A DNA stretch of 64,000 nucleotides from Armatimonadota bacterium (lineage in GTDB: Bacteria > Armatimonadota > Armatimonadia > Armatimonadales > Armatimonadaceae), in the NCBI GenBank assembly GCA_026392155.1, contig JAPLCP010000173.1, positions 1 to 64,000 of the forward strand, given 5' to 3'. Both the position numbers and the translations under genes were made by a program. The notes under the pieces were generated by a model. It did not search any database. It was not told where the DNA came from and was given only the letters and a program-made list of their open reading frames with translations. This document shows, piece by piece, positions 43,856 through 52,856 of this stretch (its first letter is position 1; each line of letters starts with the position of its first letter).

Positions 43856-46800
43856 TCAGAGGTTTTTAGTGACAAGCTGTGTCCTCTGCGTAACGAGGGT
43901 GAAGAGAGTGGAGCAGGTAAGACCACCTATCACTGCTACCGCGAGCGGCTTTTGCAGCTGCGCTCCCGCTCCAATTCCCAGCGCGAGCGGAACCAATCCT
44001 AGGAGCGCTGTGAGGGTTGTCATCAGGATAGGACGCAAGCGGCGCTCTCCTGCCAAAATGACAGCCTCTTCAGCTGAGAGCCCTTCGGATTCGGCGTGCT
44101 GCGCTTGATCAAGTAGCAGAATCCCGTTTTTGACGACGATTCCCACAAGCATTACTGCCCCCATTAGGGAGCTGACATTAAGTGGTGTGTTTGTTATCCA
44201 GAGCCCGAGGGCTACCCCAAAGAGCGCCAGTGGCAGGATCAAGAGGATCGTCACTGGGGCTGTGAAGCTCTTAAACTGGAAAACCATCACGGCAAAGACG
44301 AGCAAAACAGCAAGCACGAGAACCTGCATTAAATTAGTAAACGAAGCCTGCTGACTCTGGTACTGCCCAGCAAGGACATAAGTCACTCCAGCAGGTAGTG
44401 GCTCGCGACGCATCACCGTGCTGATATCGCGCATGACGCTTCCTAGGTCGCGGCCCTCCAGCTGCGCGGTGACCGCCAGCATCCGCCGCTGGTCCTCACG
44501 GGTGATCTCACTGGTTCCGGGAACGGCAGCCAGCGTTGCCAGCGAGGAGAGGGGGATGTACGCCCCTAAAGGTGTCTTGATGAGCGTTGCACCAAAACCT
44601 GCGGCATCGGAACGAAGTGCCTCTGGGTAGCGCACGCGCACTCCGACCTGACGGTCTCCCTGGAGGAGCTTGGTGGCCTCGATACCAAAGAGGGCATCCC
44701 CAACCTGCTCGCCGACGTCACTGACGCTCAGGCCAGCCCGGCCCGCCAGCAGCGGGTTCACACGCGCCGTTAGCTCCGGCCCCGATTCGACCACACCAGA
44801 CTTCATGTCCGCGACGCCGGGCACTTTCGCCAGCTTCTCGGCAAGCGCGGCCCCTGTCGCTTCGAGCTGCTTCTGGTCTTCCCCAAAGAGCTTTATCTCC
44901 ACAGGTTCAGGCGCACCTGCGAGATCCCCGATAAGGTCCTGGAGAACTTCGACAAACTCCACCTCAATGCCGGGAACGTCCTGCGCGATCTTGCCACGAA
45001 CGTCTTCGATGACAGCTTCGATATCGCGCCGCTTGCCAGACTTGAGCACGACCGCAAAGTCGCCCGTGTTGGGCTCGGTGATGAAAAAACCTAGCTCCGT
45101 CCCGGTGCGCCGCGAGTAGGACTTCACCTCCTGAGTTGTCGTGAGGATCTCTTCGATCTTCTTGAGGAGCCTATCGCTCTCAGCAAGCGAGGTTCCCGGC
45201 GCGGTGACGTAGTCAAGGATGAACGCGCCCTCGTCCATCGTGGGCATGAACCCCGTGCCCAGGCGCGTCCCGAAGAAAACCGTCCCTCCGAGTGCCAGCA
45301 CTGCGCAAAAAGGCAACAGCCAGACCCGCTGCCGTAGACAGCGGCGCAGAATCCGCTCGTAGAGCCGTAAGGCCTTCTCAAAGAGCCTGCCATGCTCGCG
45401 CTGGCCCACACGGGTCTTGAGAAACGCAGCGCAAAGGCTCGGGCTGACGGTAAGAGCCAGGGCGAGAGAGACCAAGAGGGCAATGGTAAGGGTGACGGCC
45501 AGCGCGGTGAAGAACGCCCCCGCAACACCCGTGACCAGCGTGAGTGGCAGAAAGACCACCACGGTGGTCAGGGTTGAGGAGATCATGGGAGCCGCGATCT
45601 GCGTGGCCGCTTGCTGAACGGCATCCTCACGCTTCGCACCCTCTGCCAGGTGCCGGAAGACATTCTCGACCACCACAATCGCGTCATCAATCACCAGGCC
45701 GACCCCGATGGCAAGCGCTCCGAGCGTCATTAAGTTGAGGGTCAGGCCACACAGCCGCATGAGAAGAAACGTGATGAGAACCGTGACGGGGATAATCAAG
45801 GCTGTCACGAGCGTTGCTCGCAGATCGCCCAGAAAGAGAAGCAAGACCACGACTGCAAGGCCCGCTCCGATGAGCACGGCATCGCGAACACTGGCGATGG
45901 CCTCACCAATCAGCACGGACTGGTCGTAGAAGATGCCCAGCTCGGTGCCCGGTGGTAGTGATTTCTTGAGCTGAGTCAGCTCACTTTGCACGCCCACCAC
46001 CACGGAGACGGTATTGGCATCGGGCTGACGGACGATATTGAGGAGCACCGACTCTGCACCATCGGCGGTGACGATGGTGGTTCTGTCCTGGGTGCTGGAT
46101 TGGATCTTGGCAACGCTTCCCAGCGTGATCGCCGTCCCATTGCGGGTCGCAATGGGGAGCTGGTTCAGCTCCTCAATCGTGGTTGCTTCACCAGACACCA
46201 GTGCCTGATACTGTTGGAAGCGGATATCCAGCCGCCCCACCGAGCGCACCACGTTGTTCTTGGTGAGGGCTTGTTCTAGATCGGGGAGTGCGAGGTGAAA
46301 CGCGGCGAGCTTACCCGGGTCTGCCTCCACTAATATCTCGGGGATACGCCCCCCTTGAACGACCGCCCGGGCGACACCTGGGACGCGTCCCAGAATCGGC
46401 TTGAGCTTGTAGGTCGCCAAGCTCCAGAGCGCATCCTGAGAGAGATTCTTTGAGCGTAGAGAGATGCCCAGAATGGGAAAGACCGTCGGGTTCATGCGCT
46501 CGACTGTCACCTGTGTATCTGCGGGAAGCTGAGTGCGTGCCTGATTGACCTTCGCGCTCACCAGCTGCTCGGCGACCAGCATGTCGGTGCCCCAGGAAAA
46601 GTCCACTGAGAGCTCCGCCGCGCCGCGCTGAATCTTAGAGCGTAGACGGGCGACACCAGGAACCGTAGCGATGGCCTCTTCAAGGGGACGGGAGACGCCC
46701 ACTTCGACGCGGCGGGCGGGTAGCTCCCCGGCCTCCGCGATAACCACCAGGCGCGGGAAGGTGACGTCTGGGAGAATCGCCACGGGGAATGAGAAGAGTG

Positions 46801-46882
46801 TCCAGCCACCAATCAGGCAGAGAACAGCCGTCACGAAAAGAATCGCCTTGAGGTTCCCGAGCGCAAATCGAGCAAGGTTCAT
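43856..46882 (-). CDS. RND-family efflux transporter permease
   Basis: Start at 46882 (MNLARFALGNLKAILFVTAVLCLIGG); GVGLVIDDAIVVVENVFRHL; LMGAVMLVGIVVKNGILLLDQAQ; ATGA overlap with the MFP gene. Confidence 0.93.
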   Translation of the reverse strand: MNLARFALGNLKAILFVTAVLCLIGGWTLFSFPVAILPDVTFPRLVVIAEAGELPARRVEVGVSRPLEEAIATVPGVARLRSKIQRGAAELSVDFSWGTDMLVAEQLVSAKVNQARTQLPADTQVTVERMNPTVFPILGISLRSKNLSQDALWSLATYKLKPILGRVPGVARAVVQGGRIPEILVEADPGKLAAFHLALPDLEQALTKNNVVRSVGRLDIRFQQYQALVSGEATTIEELNQLPIATRNGTAITLGSVAKIQSSTQDRTTIVTADGAESVLLNIVRQPDANTVSVVVGVQSELTQLKKSLPPGTELGIFYDQSVLIGEAIASVRDAVLIGAGLAVVVLLLFLGDLRATLVTALIIPVTVLITFLLMRLCGLTLNLMTLGALAIGVGLVIDDAIVVVENVFRHLAEGAKREDAVQQAATQIAAPMISSTLTTVVVFLPLTLVTGVAGAFFTALAVTLTIALLVSLALALTVSPSLCAAFLKTRVGQREHGRLFEKALRLYERILRRCLRQRVWLLPFCAVLALGGTVFFGTRLGTGFMPTMDEGAFILDYVTAPGTSLAESDRLLKKIEEILTTTQEVKSYSRRTGTELGFFITEPNTGDFAVVLKSGKRRDIEAVIEDVRGKIAQDVPGIEVEFVEVLQDLIGDLAGAPEPVEIKLFGEDQKQLEATGAALAEKLAKVPGVADMKSGVVESGPELTARVNPLLAGRAGLSVSDVGEQVGDALFGIEATKLLQGDRQVGVRVRYPEALRSDAAGFGATLIKTPLGAYIPLSSLATLAAVPGTSEITREDQRRMLAVTAQLEGRDLGSVMRDISTVMRREPLPAGVTYVLAGQYQSQQASFTNLMQVLVLAVLLVFAVMVFQFKSFTAPVTILLILPLALFGVALGLWITNTPLNVSSLMGAVMLVGIVVKNGILLLDQAQHAESEGLSAEEAVILAGERRLRPILMTTLTALLGLVPLALGIGAGAQLQKPLAVAVIGGLTCSTLFTLVTQRTQLVTKNL

Positions 46883-48402
46883 GGCGCTTCCACCTTGATC
46901 TTTGCCCCATCGGAGAGCTCGTACTGGCCTAGGGTGATGACCTGTGCGCCCGCCGCGAGCCCTGAGCGAATCTCTACACCCGCGTCCGTTTCTACCCCTG
47001 TCGTGACTGGGGTCATCTTGGCGACCCCTCCCGACGCGACGAAGACAACGCTCTTGCCCTCGTGGTTGAGTACGCATTCCTTAGGAACCACGAGGGCTTG
47101 TGAGGCGACACGAATCACGACTTTCACCAGGATGAAGGCTCCGGCACGGACGGATTTGCTCGAACCCGTTTGGAGTCTGAGCGTAACGAGGTTGGTCTGT
47201 GGGTCTACCGGACCGATGCTTATCACACGCGCCATCTCCCCCGACGAAAGATGGGCTTTCTGGCCGGGGCGCACGCGCAGAGCTTCGTCGGCAGGAAGGG
47301 TGGCGAGGATATCGAGCTGGCGGCTGTTGGCAATTTCCAAGACGGTTCCGGCTGGGTCAGCCATGTCGCCCGGATTGAGCAAGCGCCGAACAACGACTCC
47401 CGAGAGTGGAGCCCTCAGTGTCGCGTAGTCTGATTGCGTCCGAGCAGTCTCCATGTCCGCTGCGGCCTTGCCCACGCCACTCTGTGCTGCCTTCGCTTCC
47501 TGCACTTTCGCAGCGACGGCAAGTGTCTGCTTCTGGGCCTGGCGTAGCTGTGCTTGCGCTTGTGTTAGCTTCGCCTCTCCTGTCTTTCGGGCTTGGCTGA
47601 GCACTTCCTCTGCTTGACGGACGCGAAGTTGCCCTGCTTCACGGTCTTCTTGCCTTGCTCCGGCTCGAAGTATTTCCAGAGTCTGGCTAGCACTCTCGAC
47701 ACTGGCTTCCGCGACGGTCAAGGCGGTTTGTGCATCCTCGACCTGACGCTTTGCGGAGACTCCCTTCTCCTGAAGAAACGTCTGCCGCTCGACCTCTTTT
47801 GCTGCTCTGGTTCGTGTCGCCTCGGCTTGCCGAAGTGCGTCCTGTGCCTGGAGAATCTCTTGAGGGCGTGCTCCCGCCAAGGTCTTGGCCAGATCCGTCT
47901 TTGCCAGATTGAGTGATGTCTGGGCTGCCTGAATGGCCCCATCCCGCTCTACCAGAGCGGCATCAATGGCGAGCTGGGCAACGCGGACACTGCTTTCCTG
48001 AGCGCTGGTTGCCGCCCGCGCAGCGAGCTGGGCTTGGGAAGCTGTCGCCGTCGAGGCACGGTAGCCTGCCTCAGCACTGCGAGTCTGCGCGGTAAGTGCT
48101 CTGGGATCCAGAGAGGCAAGGATTTGACCGGCAGTTACCTGGTCGCCTTCTTTCACAAGAACACTTACCAAGCGCCCCGCCATCTGCGGCGCGAGCTTTG
48201 CCGCTGCGCCTTGGGCGCTCTGGAAGGTTCCCTGTGCGGTGACGGTCTCCTCGATATCCTGCCGCGCTGCCTTGGTGACAGTCACAACAGCAACGGGAGG
48301 CTCTGCCTTCGCTTCTTCCTCAGTGGCTTTTTTGCTGCATCCCAACAGAAGCCCCAGGAAAACGAAAGAGCTAATCGACAGAGCAAGAGCTTTTTGGTTC
48401 AT
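46879..48402 (-). CDS. RND efflux periplasmic adaptor (MFP/HlyD family), lipoprotein
   Basis: SSFVFLGLLLGCSKKA lipobox; AGRLVSVLVKEGDQVTAGQILASLD lipoyl-like hairpin. Confidence 0.9.
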   Translation of the reverse strand: MNQKALALSISSFVFLGLLLGCSKKATEEEAKAEPPVAVVTVTKAARQDIEETVTAQGTFQSAQGAAAKLAPQMAGRLVSVLVKEGDQVTAGQILASLDPRALTAQTRSAEAGYRASTATASQAQLAARAATSAQESSVRVAQLAIDAALVERDGAIQAAQTSLNLAKTDLAKTLAGARPQEILQAQDALRQAEATRTRAAKEVERQTFLQEKGVSAKRQVEDAQTALTVAEASVESASQTLEILRAGARQEDREAGQLRVRQAEEVLSQARKTGEAKLTQAQAQLRQAQKQTLAVAAKVQEAKAAQSGVGKAAADMETARTQSDYATLRAPLSGVVVRRLLNPGDMADPAGTVLEIANSRQLDILATLPADEALRVRPGQKAHLSSGEMARVISIGPVDPQTNLVTLRLQTGSSKSVRAGAFILVKVVIRVASQALVVPKECVLNHEGKSVVFVASGGVAKMTPVTTGVETDAGVEIRSGLAAGAQVITLGQYELSDGAKIKVEAP

Positions 48403-49634
48403 GGCAAGGACCCTCCGATGGTGCGCTCCAGCTGAGCGCTTGCGAGCTGAAGTGCTGCCAGAGCACGCAGATACTCGACCTGCTCGCTGGCAAAGGTGCG
48501 CTGAGCGTCAATGACCTCCAGATACCCGCTTGCCCCTTTTTCGTAACCGATCTGTGCCATCTCCAGTAGCTCCTTGGTTTTTGTCAGGCGACTCTCTCCC
48601 TCAAACGAGGCCGCGATTTGAAGGGCTTGCTGGCACTCACGGAGCGCGATCTCCACCTCTAGTAGGGCAAGACGTTCCGTCTCTTTAAGCTGCAACTGCA
48701 GCTCTTGTTTTGCTGCCTCTGTAGCACGTACCTCGGCGCGAATCCGACCATTATCAAAGAGAGGGAGGTTGATACCGATGCGTATCGAGGCATCCCCGAC
48801 TTGCGCCGGGTTCAGGTTGTATCGCCTTCCCTCAAGAACGACGTTGGGGAGGCGCTGGCCCTTTGCCTCGGCGATCCCTGCGCTGCTGGCAAGAACCTGC
48901 GCACGAGCCACAAGAATGTCCGGGCGTCGAGAGAGTGCGAGGGACTGTGCCGTTGCCAAGTTTGGCAGGTTTGTCTTTGCGGTAAGAGCACCTGCGAGCA
49001 CTAGGGGAGCATCGGAAGGCAGTCCTAGCAGGCTTTTTAAGGTGCTGTAGCGGTTGTCGCGATCTGTCGTGGCCTGCGTGAGTGTCTGGCGAAATCGTGC
49101 GTTTTCTATCTGGCTTCGTACGACATTACTGCGTGGAACATCACCTGCCGTGAATTGGGCACTTGCCGCTTCAGCAAAGCGCTGTATCGCTTCCAGGGAA
49201 GACTTCGCTTGGGCCAGCTCAGCATCGGCACGGAGACACTCGATATAGGCACTGGTGACATCGCGGCGCAGATCAAGAAGCGTGGCTACCTGGTCTGCCT
49301 CAGTGGCTTTTTGCTGCTGCTCAGCGGCTTGCTTACGTGGCCGAAGAACACCACCTGGCTCAAATGTCTGTGAGATAATAATATCCTCACCGAATCCGCC
49401 GGTCTGGGAGGAACCGTAGGGGCGTGCCAGCGCGAGGTTGGTGTTGTTCTGCTTGCCCGCAAGCCGTGTTCGTGCCGTTGCCTCCAACACTTTCGCACGG
49501 GCGGCCTGGGGTAGCGGCAGGTTCGCCTCCGCCCTTCGTAGCGCCTCAGAGAGTGTCAGGCTAGACTGCGCCCAGCTTATCTCCATGAGTGCCGCTTGAA
49601 TCGCTAACGTCAAGAGAACCGCGACGACTTTCAT
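48399..49634 (-). CDS. TolC-family outer-membrane efflux protein
   Basis: SSLTLSEALRRAEANLPLPQAARAKVLEA... two OEP repeats; GLPSDAPLVLAG. Confidence 0.9.
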   Translation of the reverse strand: MKVVAVLLTLAIQAALMEISWAQSSLTLSEALRRAEANLPLPQAARAKVLEATARTRLAGKQNNTNLALARPYGSSQTGGFGEDIIISQTFEPGGVLRPRKQAAEQQQKATEADQVATLLDLRRDVTSAYIECLRADAELAQAKSSLEAIQRFAEAASAQFTAGDVPRSNVVRSQIENARFRQTLTQATTDRDNRYSTLKSLLGLPSDAPLVLAGALTAKTNLPNLATAQSLALSRRPDILVARAQVLASSAGIAEAKGQRLPNVVLEGRRYNLNPAQVGDASIRIGINLPLFDNGRIRAEVRATEAAKQELQLQLKETERLALLEVEIALRECQQALQIAASFEGESRLTKTKELLEMAQIGYEKGASGYLEVIDAQRTFASEQVEYLRALAALQLASAQLERTIGGSLP

Positions 49635-49774
49635 TTCTTCATGCGGTGGGCAGGTGCTTCTGCCTTCTCCTTTTTTTCAGGAAGCACTTTACCCTCTTCC
49701 GCAAGGGGCTTACCCTGGCTCTGCGGACCAGCCCAGGTCAGGCCACCGATCTCAAGTAAAAGACGAATCTGCAT
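49631..49774 (-). CDS. Candidate small ORF (47 aa) translationally coupled to tolC-family gene
   Basis: MQIRLLLEIGGLTWAGPQSQGKPLAEEGKVLPEKKEKAEAPAHRMKK*; ATGA overlap of its stop with the TolC start. Confidence 0.5.
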   Translation of the reverse strand: MQIRLLLEIGGLTWAGPQSQGKPLAEEGKVLPEKKEKAEAPAHRMKK

Positions 49775-49869
49775 GGTTTGGTTATCCTTTATCTTCTCCT
49801 ACAGTGTATCTTGGGAAACCTGAACACAGGATGAACGCCAAGAGGCAATCTGCTCGGTATGATGAGGTG

Positions 49870-50535
49870 ATGAAGCTCTTGCTTGTTGAGGACGAAGGCC
49901 CACTCTCCGAGTTTATGGCCCTTGGGCTAACCGATGAGGGCTTTGTTGTCGAGCACGCCGCGACGGGAACACAGGCCAATGAGCTTGTCTTGGTAGGGAG
50001 CTATGATCTGATTGTGCTGGATGTCATGCTTCCAGGCAAAGATGGGTTCTCCCTCTGTGAGCAGTGGCGCGGGCGCGGCATCGCCACTCCTATTCTCTTT
50101 GTAACCGCCCGAGATGCCGTCACCCAGCGGGTGCGTGGGCTCCAGCTCGGCGGCGACGACTATCTCATCAAACCGTTTGCTTTCGAGGAGCTTGTGATGC
50201 GCATCCGCACTCTGCTACGACGCTCCAGCGGTGTGCGGCCTGTCATGAGGCTGGAAGGCGGTGCAATCCTGAATCTTGGTACCCAACAGGTTCAATTGGA
50301 CGCTATAGAGGTCACGCTCACCATGCGGGAGTGGCAGATTCTGGAATGCCTCGCCTTGGCCGCAGGCCGCATCGTCTCCCGAAATGTCTTATGGGAGAGC
50401 GTCTGGGAGAGCGGAGCGACCCCCGATTCGAACTTGATCGATGTCTACATTCGCCGCCTCAGAGAGAAGCTCGGAATGGAGGCCATAGAAACCGTACGTG
50501 GAACGGGCTATAGGCTCAGGACTGCAAACCCATGA
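49870..50535 (+). CDS. OmpR-family response regulator
   Basis: MKLLLVEDEGPLSEFMALGL...DLIVLDVMLPGKDGF...winged helix EVTLTMREWQILECLALAAGRIVSRNVL...VRGTGYRL. Confidence 0.92.
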   Translation: MKLLLVEDEGPLSEFMALGLTDEGFVVEHAATGTQANELVLVGSYDLIVLDVMLPGKDGFSLCEQWRGRGIATPILFVTARDAVTQRVRGLQLGGDDYLIKPFAFEELVMRIRTLLRRSSGVRPVMRLEGGAILNLGTQQVQLDAIEVTLTMREWQILECLALAAGRIVSRNVLWESVWESGATPDSNLIDVYIRRLREKLGMEAIETVRGTGYRLRTANP

Positions 50536-51893
50536 GTAAGATACTCAAGACATTCCGCGCACGGCTCGCTTTCTGGATCGCCATGAGTGCGCTGGGCATT
50601 CTTCTGGCGACAGGCTTTGCTGTCTTTGTCAGTGTGCGAACAGCGCTTCAGGAAAAGCAGGACGAAACTCTCCTAGAGATCACCCGCACCGAGTTAGAAA
50701 GCGTGGGTGGCAAGGAGATCGGAGACCCTTTAGAAATAGGCATCAATGATGAATCTATTCTTGTCTGGAACGAGGCGACGGGGAAGATAGTCCTGGAGCG
50801 TGGACTCGTATCACTTCGCTCTGCGAAGCGCACCGTGCGGAAGCGGCTGTTTACCCGTCTCTACCGGCATGGTCATACCTACCGTGCACTCTACTACCCT
50901 TATGAGGACAACGGAGTTCGCAATATCGCTCTCTGCATCGAATCCATGGCTCCCATGCAGAGCACACTGCGAAGCATCGTTTTTCGTATGCTACTCATCG
51001 GTATGTTAGGCGCAGGTGCCACCTGTCTGCTTGCGTGGAAGCTCGCGGTGCGGCTGACCCAACCGCTCCACGAAATAGCGAGACAGACAGCAAGTATCCA
51101 CATGGCTGATCTTAGCCTACGGTTGCCTCAGCTGACAGAGGACGAGGAGCTCGTGGATGTTACGGAAGGAATTAATGGCATGCTCGCTCGGCTAGAGAGT
51201 CTCTTTGAAGGACAGGCACAGTTCATTGCAGACGCAGCCCATGAGCTTCGCTCGCCGCTCGCGAATCTGCGAACCACTGCCGAAGTCGCCCTGCGTCGGC
51301 AAGACCCCAAGACGCACCAGCGTGCTCTTCAGATCACCGTAGCAGAGGTCGAGCGCCTGACCCGCTTGACCGAGAGCCTACTGACGCTCTCTCTCGCTGA
51401 CGCAGGAGCCTTGGTGCAGGAGCGAGTCGCGGTCGATATTGCACAAGTAATCACAGAGTCTGCTGAGGCGATTCGTGCTCGTGCGGAAGAAGCGGGAGTA
51501 AAGATAGAACTCCAGACCGAGCCACTTTCTATCAGAGGAGATCAACTTCGTCTACAACAAGTTTTTGACAACTTACTAGATAACGCGGTGCGCTACTCGC
51601 TCTCTGGAGGGAGTGTACGGATTCGTATTGAACGAAAGGGAGACAGAGCAGACATCTATATCGAGGATGAAGGTCCTGGTATTTCTGAGGCGAATCTCCC
51701 TCATATGTTTGAGCGCCTCTGGCGAGCTGATACTGCACGTGCTCGCGTGACGGGAGGATTTGGCCTCGGGCTCTCCATCGTAAAAGCCATTGTGGAAGCT
51801 CATGGGGGAATTGTCTCCGTGCGAAGCACTGTAGGAAAAGGCACCGCTGTTCAGATAAGATTCCCTCTCGCGGATCTGACTACCCCTCATTGA
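50532..51893 (+). CDS. Sensor histidine kinase
   Basis: Two TMs, HAMP, FIADAAHELRSPLANLRT H-box, VFDNLLDNAVRYS N-box, DEGPGI and GLGLSIVKAIVEAHGG G-boxes; ATGA overlap with RR. Confidence 0.93.
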   Translation: MSKILKTFRARLAFWIAMSALGILLATGFAVFVSVRTALQEKQDETLLEITRTELESVGGKEIGDPLEIGINDESILVWNEATGKIVLERGLVSLRSAKRTVRKRLFTRLYRHGHTYRALYYPYEDNGVRNIALCIESMAPMQSTLRSIVFRMLLIGMLGAGATCLLAWKLAVRLTQPLHEIARQTASIHMADLSLRLPQLTEDEELVDVTEGINGMLARLESLFEGQAQFIADAAHELRSPLANLRTTAEVALRRQDPKTHQRALQITVAEVERLTRLTESLLTLSLADAGALVQERVAVDIAQVITESAEAIRARAEEAGVKIELQTEPLSIRGDQLRLQQVFDNLLDNAVRYSLSGGSVRIRIERKGDRADIYIEDEGPGISEANLPHMFERLWRADTARARVTGGFGLGLSIVKAIVEAHGGIVSVRSTVGKGTAVQIRFPLADLTTPH

Positions 51894-52035
51894 GCCAAGT
51901 GACCAACCTCTGCCAAGCCCTAGACTCATTTCTTGAACAGCTCAAATCCTGCCTCTATTGTGCTGAGCTGACTGTACGACCCACATAGCCCCTGCTCAGA
52001 AACATTCTGGTTACTTTGTATTTCCTGGACGAAGC

Positions 52036-52500
52036 TCAGCTGACGACGTCTGAAGGATAGTGCTCACCGATCAAGACGTGGCTGAAGCCGACCAGAAAAA
52101 CTCCCGTGACTGCCAAACCCCATACCCAACGCCGACGCCGAACCGACATGTTTTGTGTTCGCCAGTTAGTCAACATCCCGTATACAACCACGGCAAAGAA
52201 AGAATGCCCTGATGGGAATGAATAGCCCAGATGCTCGAAGATAATGCTAGGACGCGGACGGTGGAACAGATACTAGCATGGTTACCCCTTGGGGCAGGAA
52301 GCAATTCGTTGCTGCAAAGTAGATCACGCCCCCGAGCAACACGATCGTCTGTCAGACTGGTGTGTCTTGCCCTCATTGACCTCATGCGCCAGTTTGATGA
52401 ACACAAACATCGCGACGACAGCTAGGATGACTGCTAGTGTCAGCCGACTGAGGATTCGCACAGTAAGTGTCCCGAAAAATCCTTTGCTAGGTTGTCATCG
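52036..52500 (-). pseudogene. Degenerate PAP2-family phosphatase
   Basis: Fragments in different frames: FFGTLTVRILSRLTLAVILAVVAMFVFIKLAHEVNEGKTHQSD; VIYFAATN; YLFHRPRPSIIFEHLGYSFPSGHSFFAVVVYGMLTNW...VFLVGFSHVLIGEHYPSDVVS*. Confidence 0.75.
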
Positions 52501-52607
52501 CCTTTTTTCCATCTAGAGAGCCCGTCTAAGGATGATAATCATAGTAGGTTATCAGCGGGGCAGTAGTTCCTTAAAACCGGGCAGACCTATCTCTGACTTG
52601 GAAGCAG

Positions 52608-52784
52608 CCTAAACGCTTATCGAAACTACCGTTTGTTTGAACACAATTCAGTCTGGTACAACCGCCAGCGTAAGCACTCGATCTTGGGGTATCTGAGCCC
52701 ATAAACTTTGAGGAGATGTATCAGAATCGTCAGCGGGAGCTGTCGAATCCTTTATCGTCTTTAGTGAGGCAAGCTGTTGCTTAA
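52608..52784 (+). mobile_element. IS3-family transposase (integrase core) C-terminal remnant with frameshift
   Basis: AYRNYRLFEHNSVWYNRQRKHSILGYLSP then shifted frame INFEEMYQNRQRELSNPLSSLVRQAVA*; IS3 OrfB tail pattern YN..R.HS.LGYLSP..FE. Confidence 0.75.
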
Positions 52785-52856
52785 CTTAAACTACGCGAAA
52801 TTGGGGATACTCCAGTATCAAGCACGTCATGGTAAAGTATCGCTGGAGGTGTAGCG

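Noticed and set aside
46883-47077. N-terminal extension of the RND ORF (MRTQPRGQERCLRR...)
   Set aside because: Overlaps the MFP coding region; the MNLARF start at 46882 with an ATGA overlap is far more likely
49641-49823. 60-aa plus-strand ORF upstream of the response regulator
   Set aside because: The minus-strand 47-codon ORF coupled to TolC is better supported; plus-strand ORF has no SD or motif
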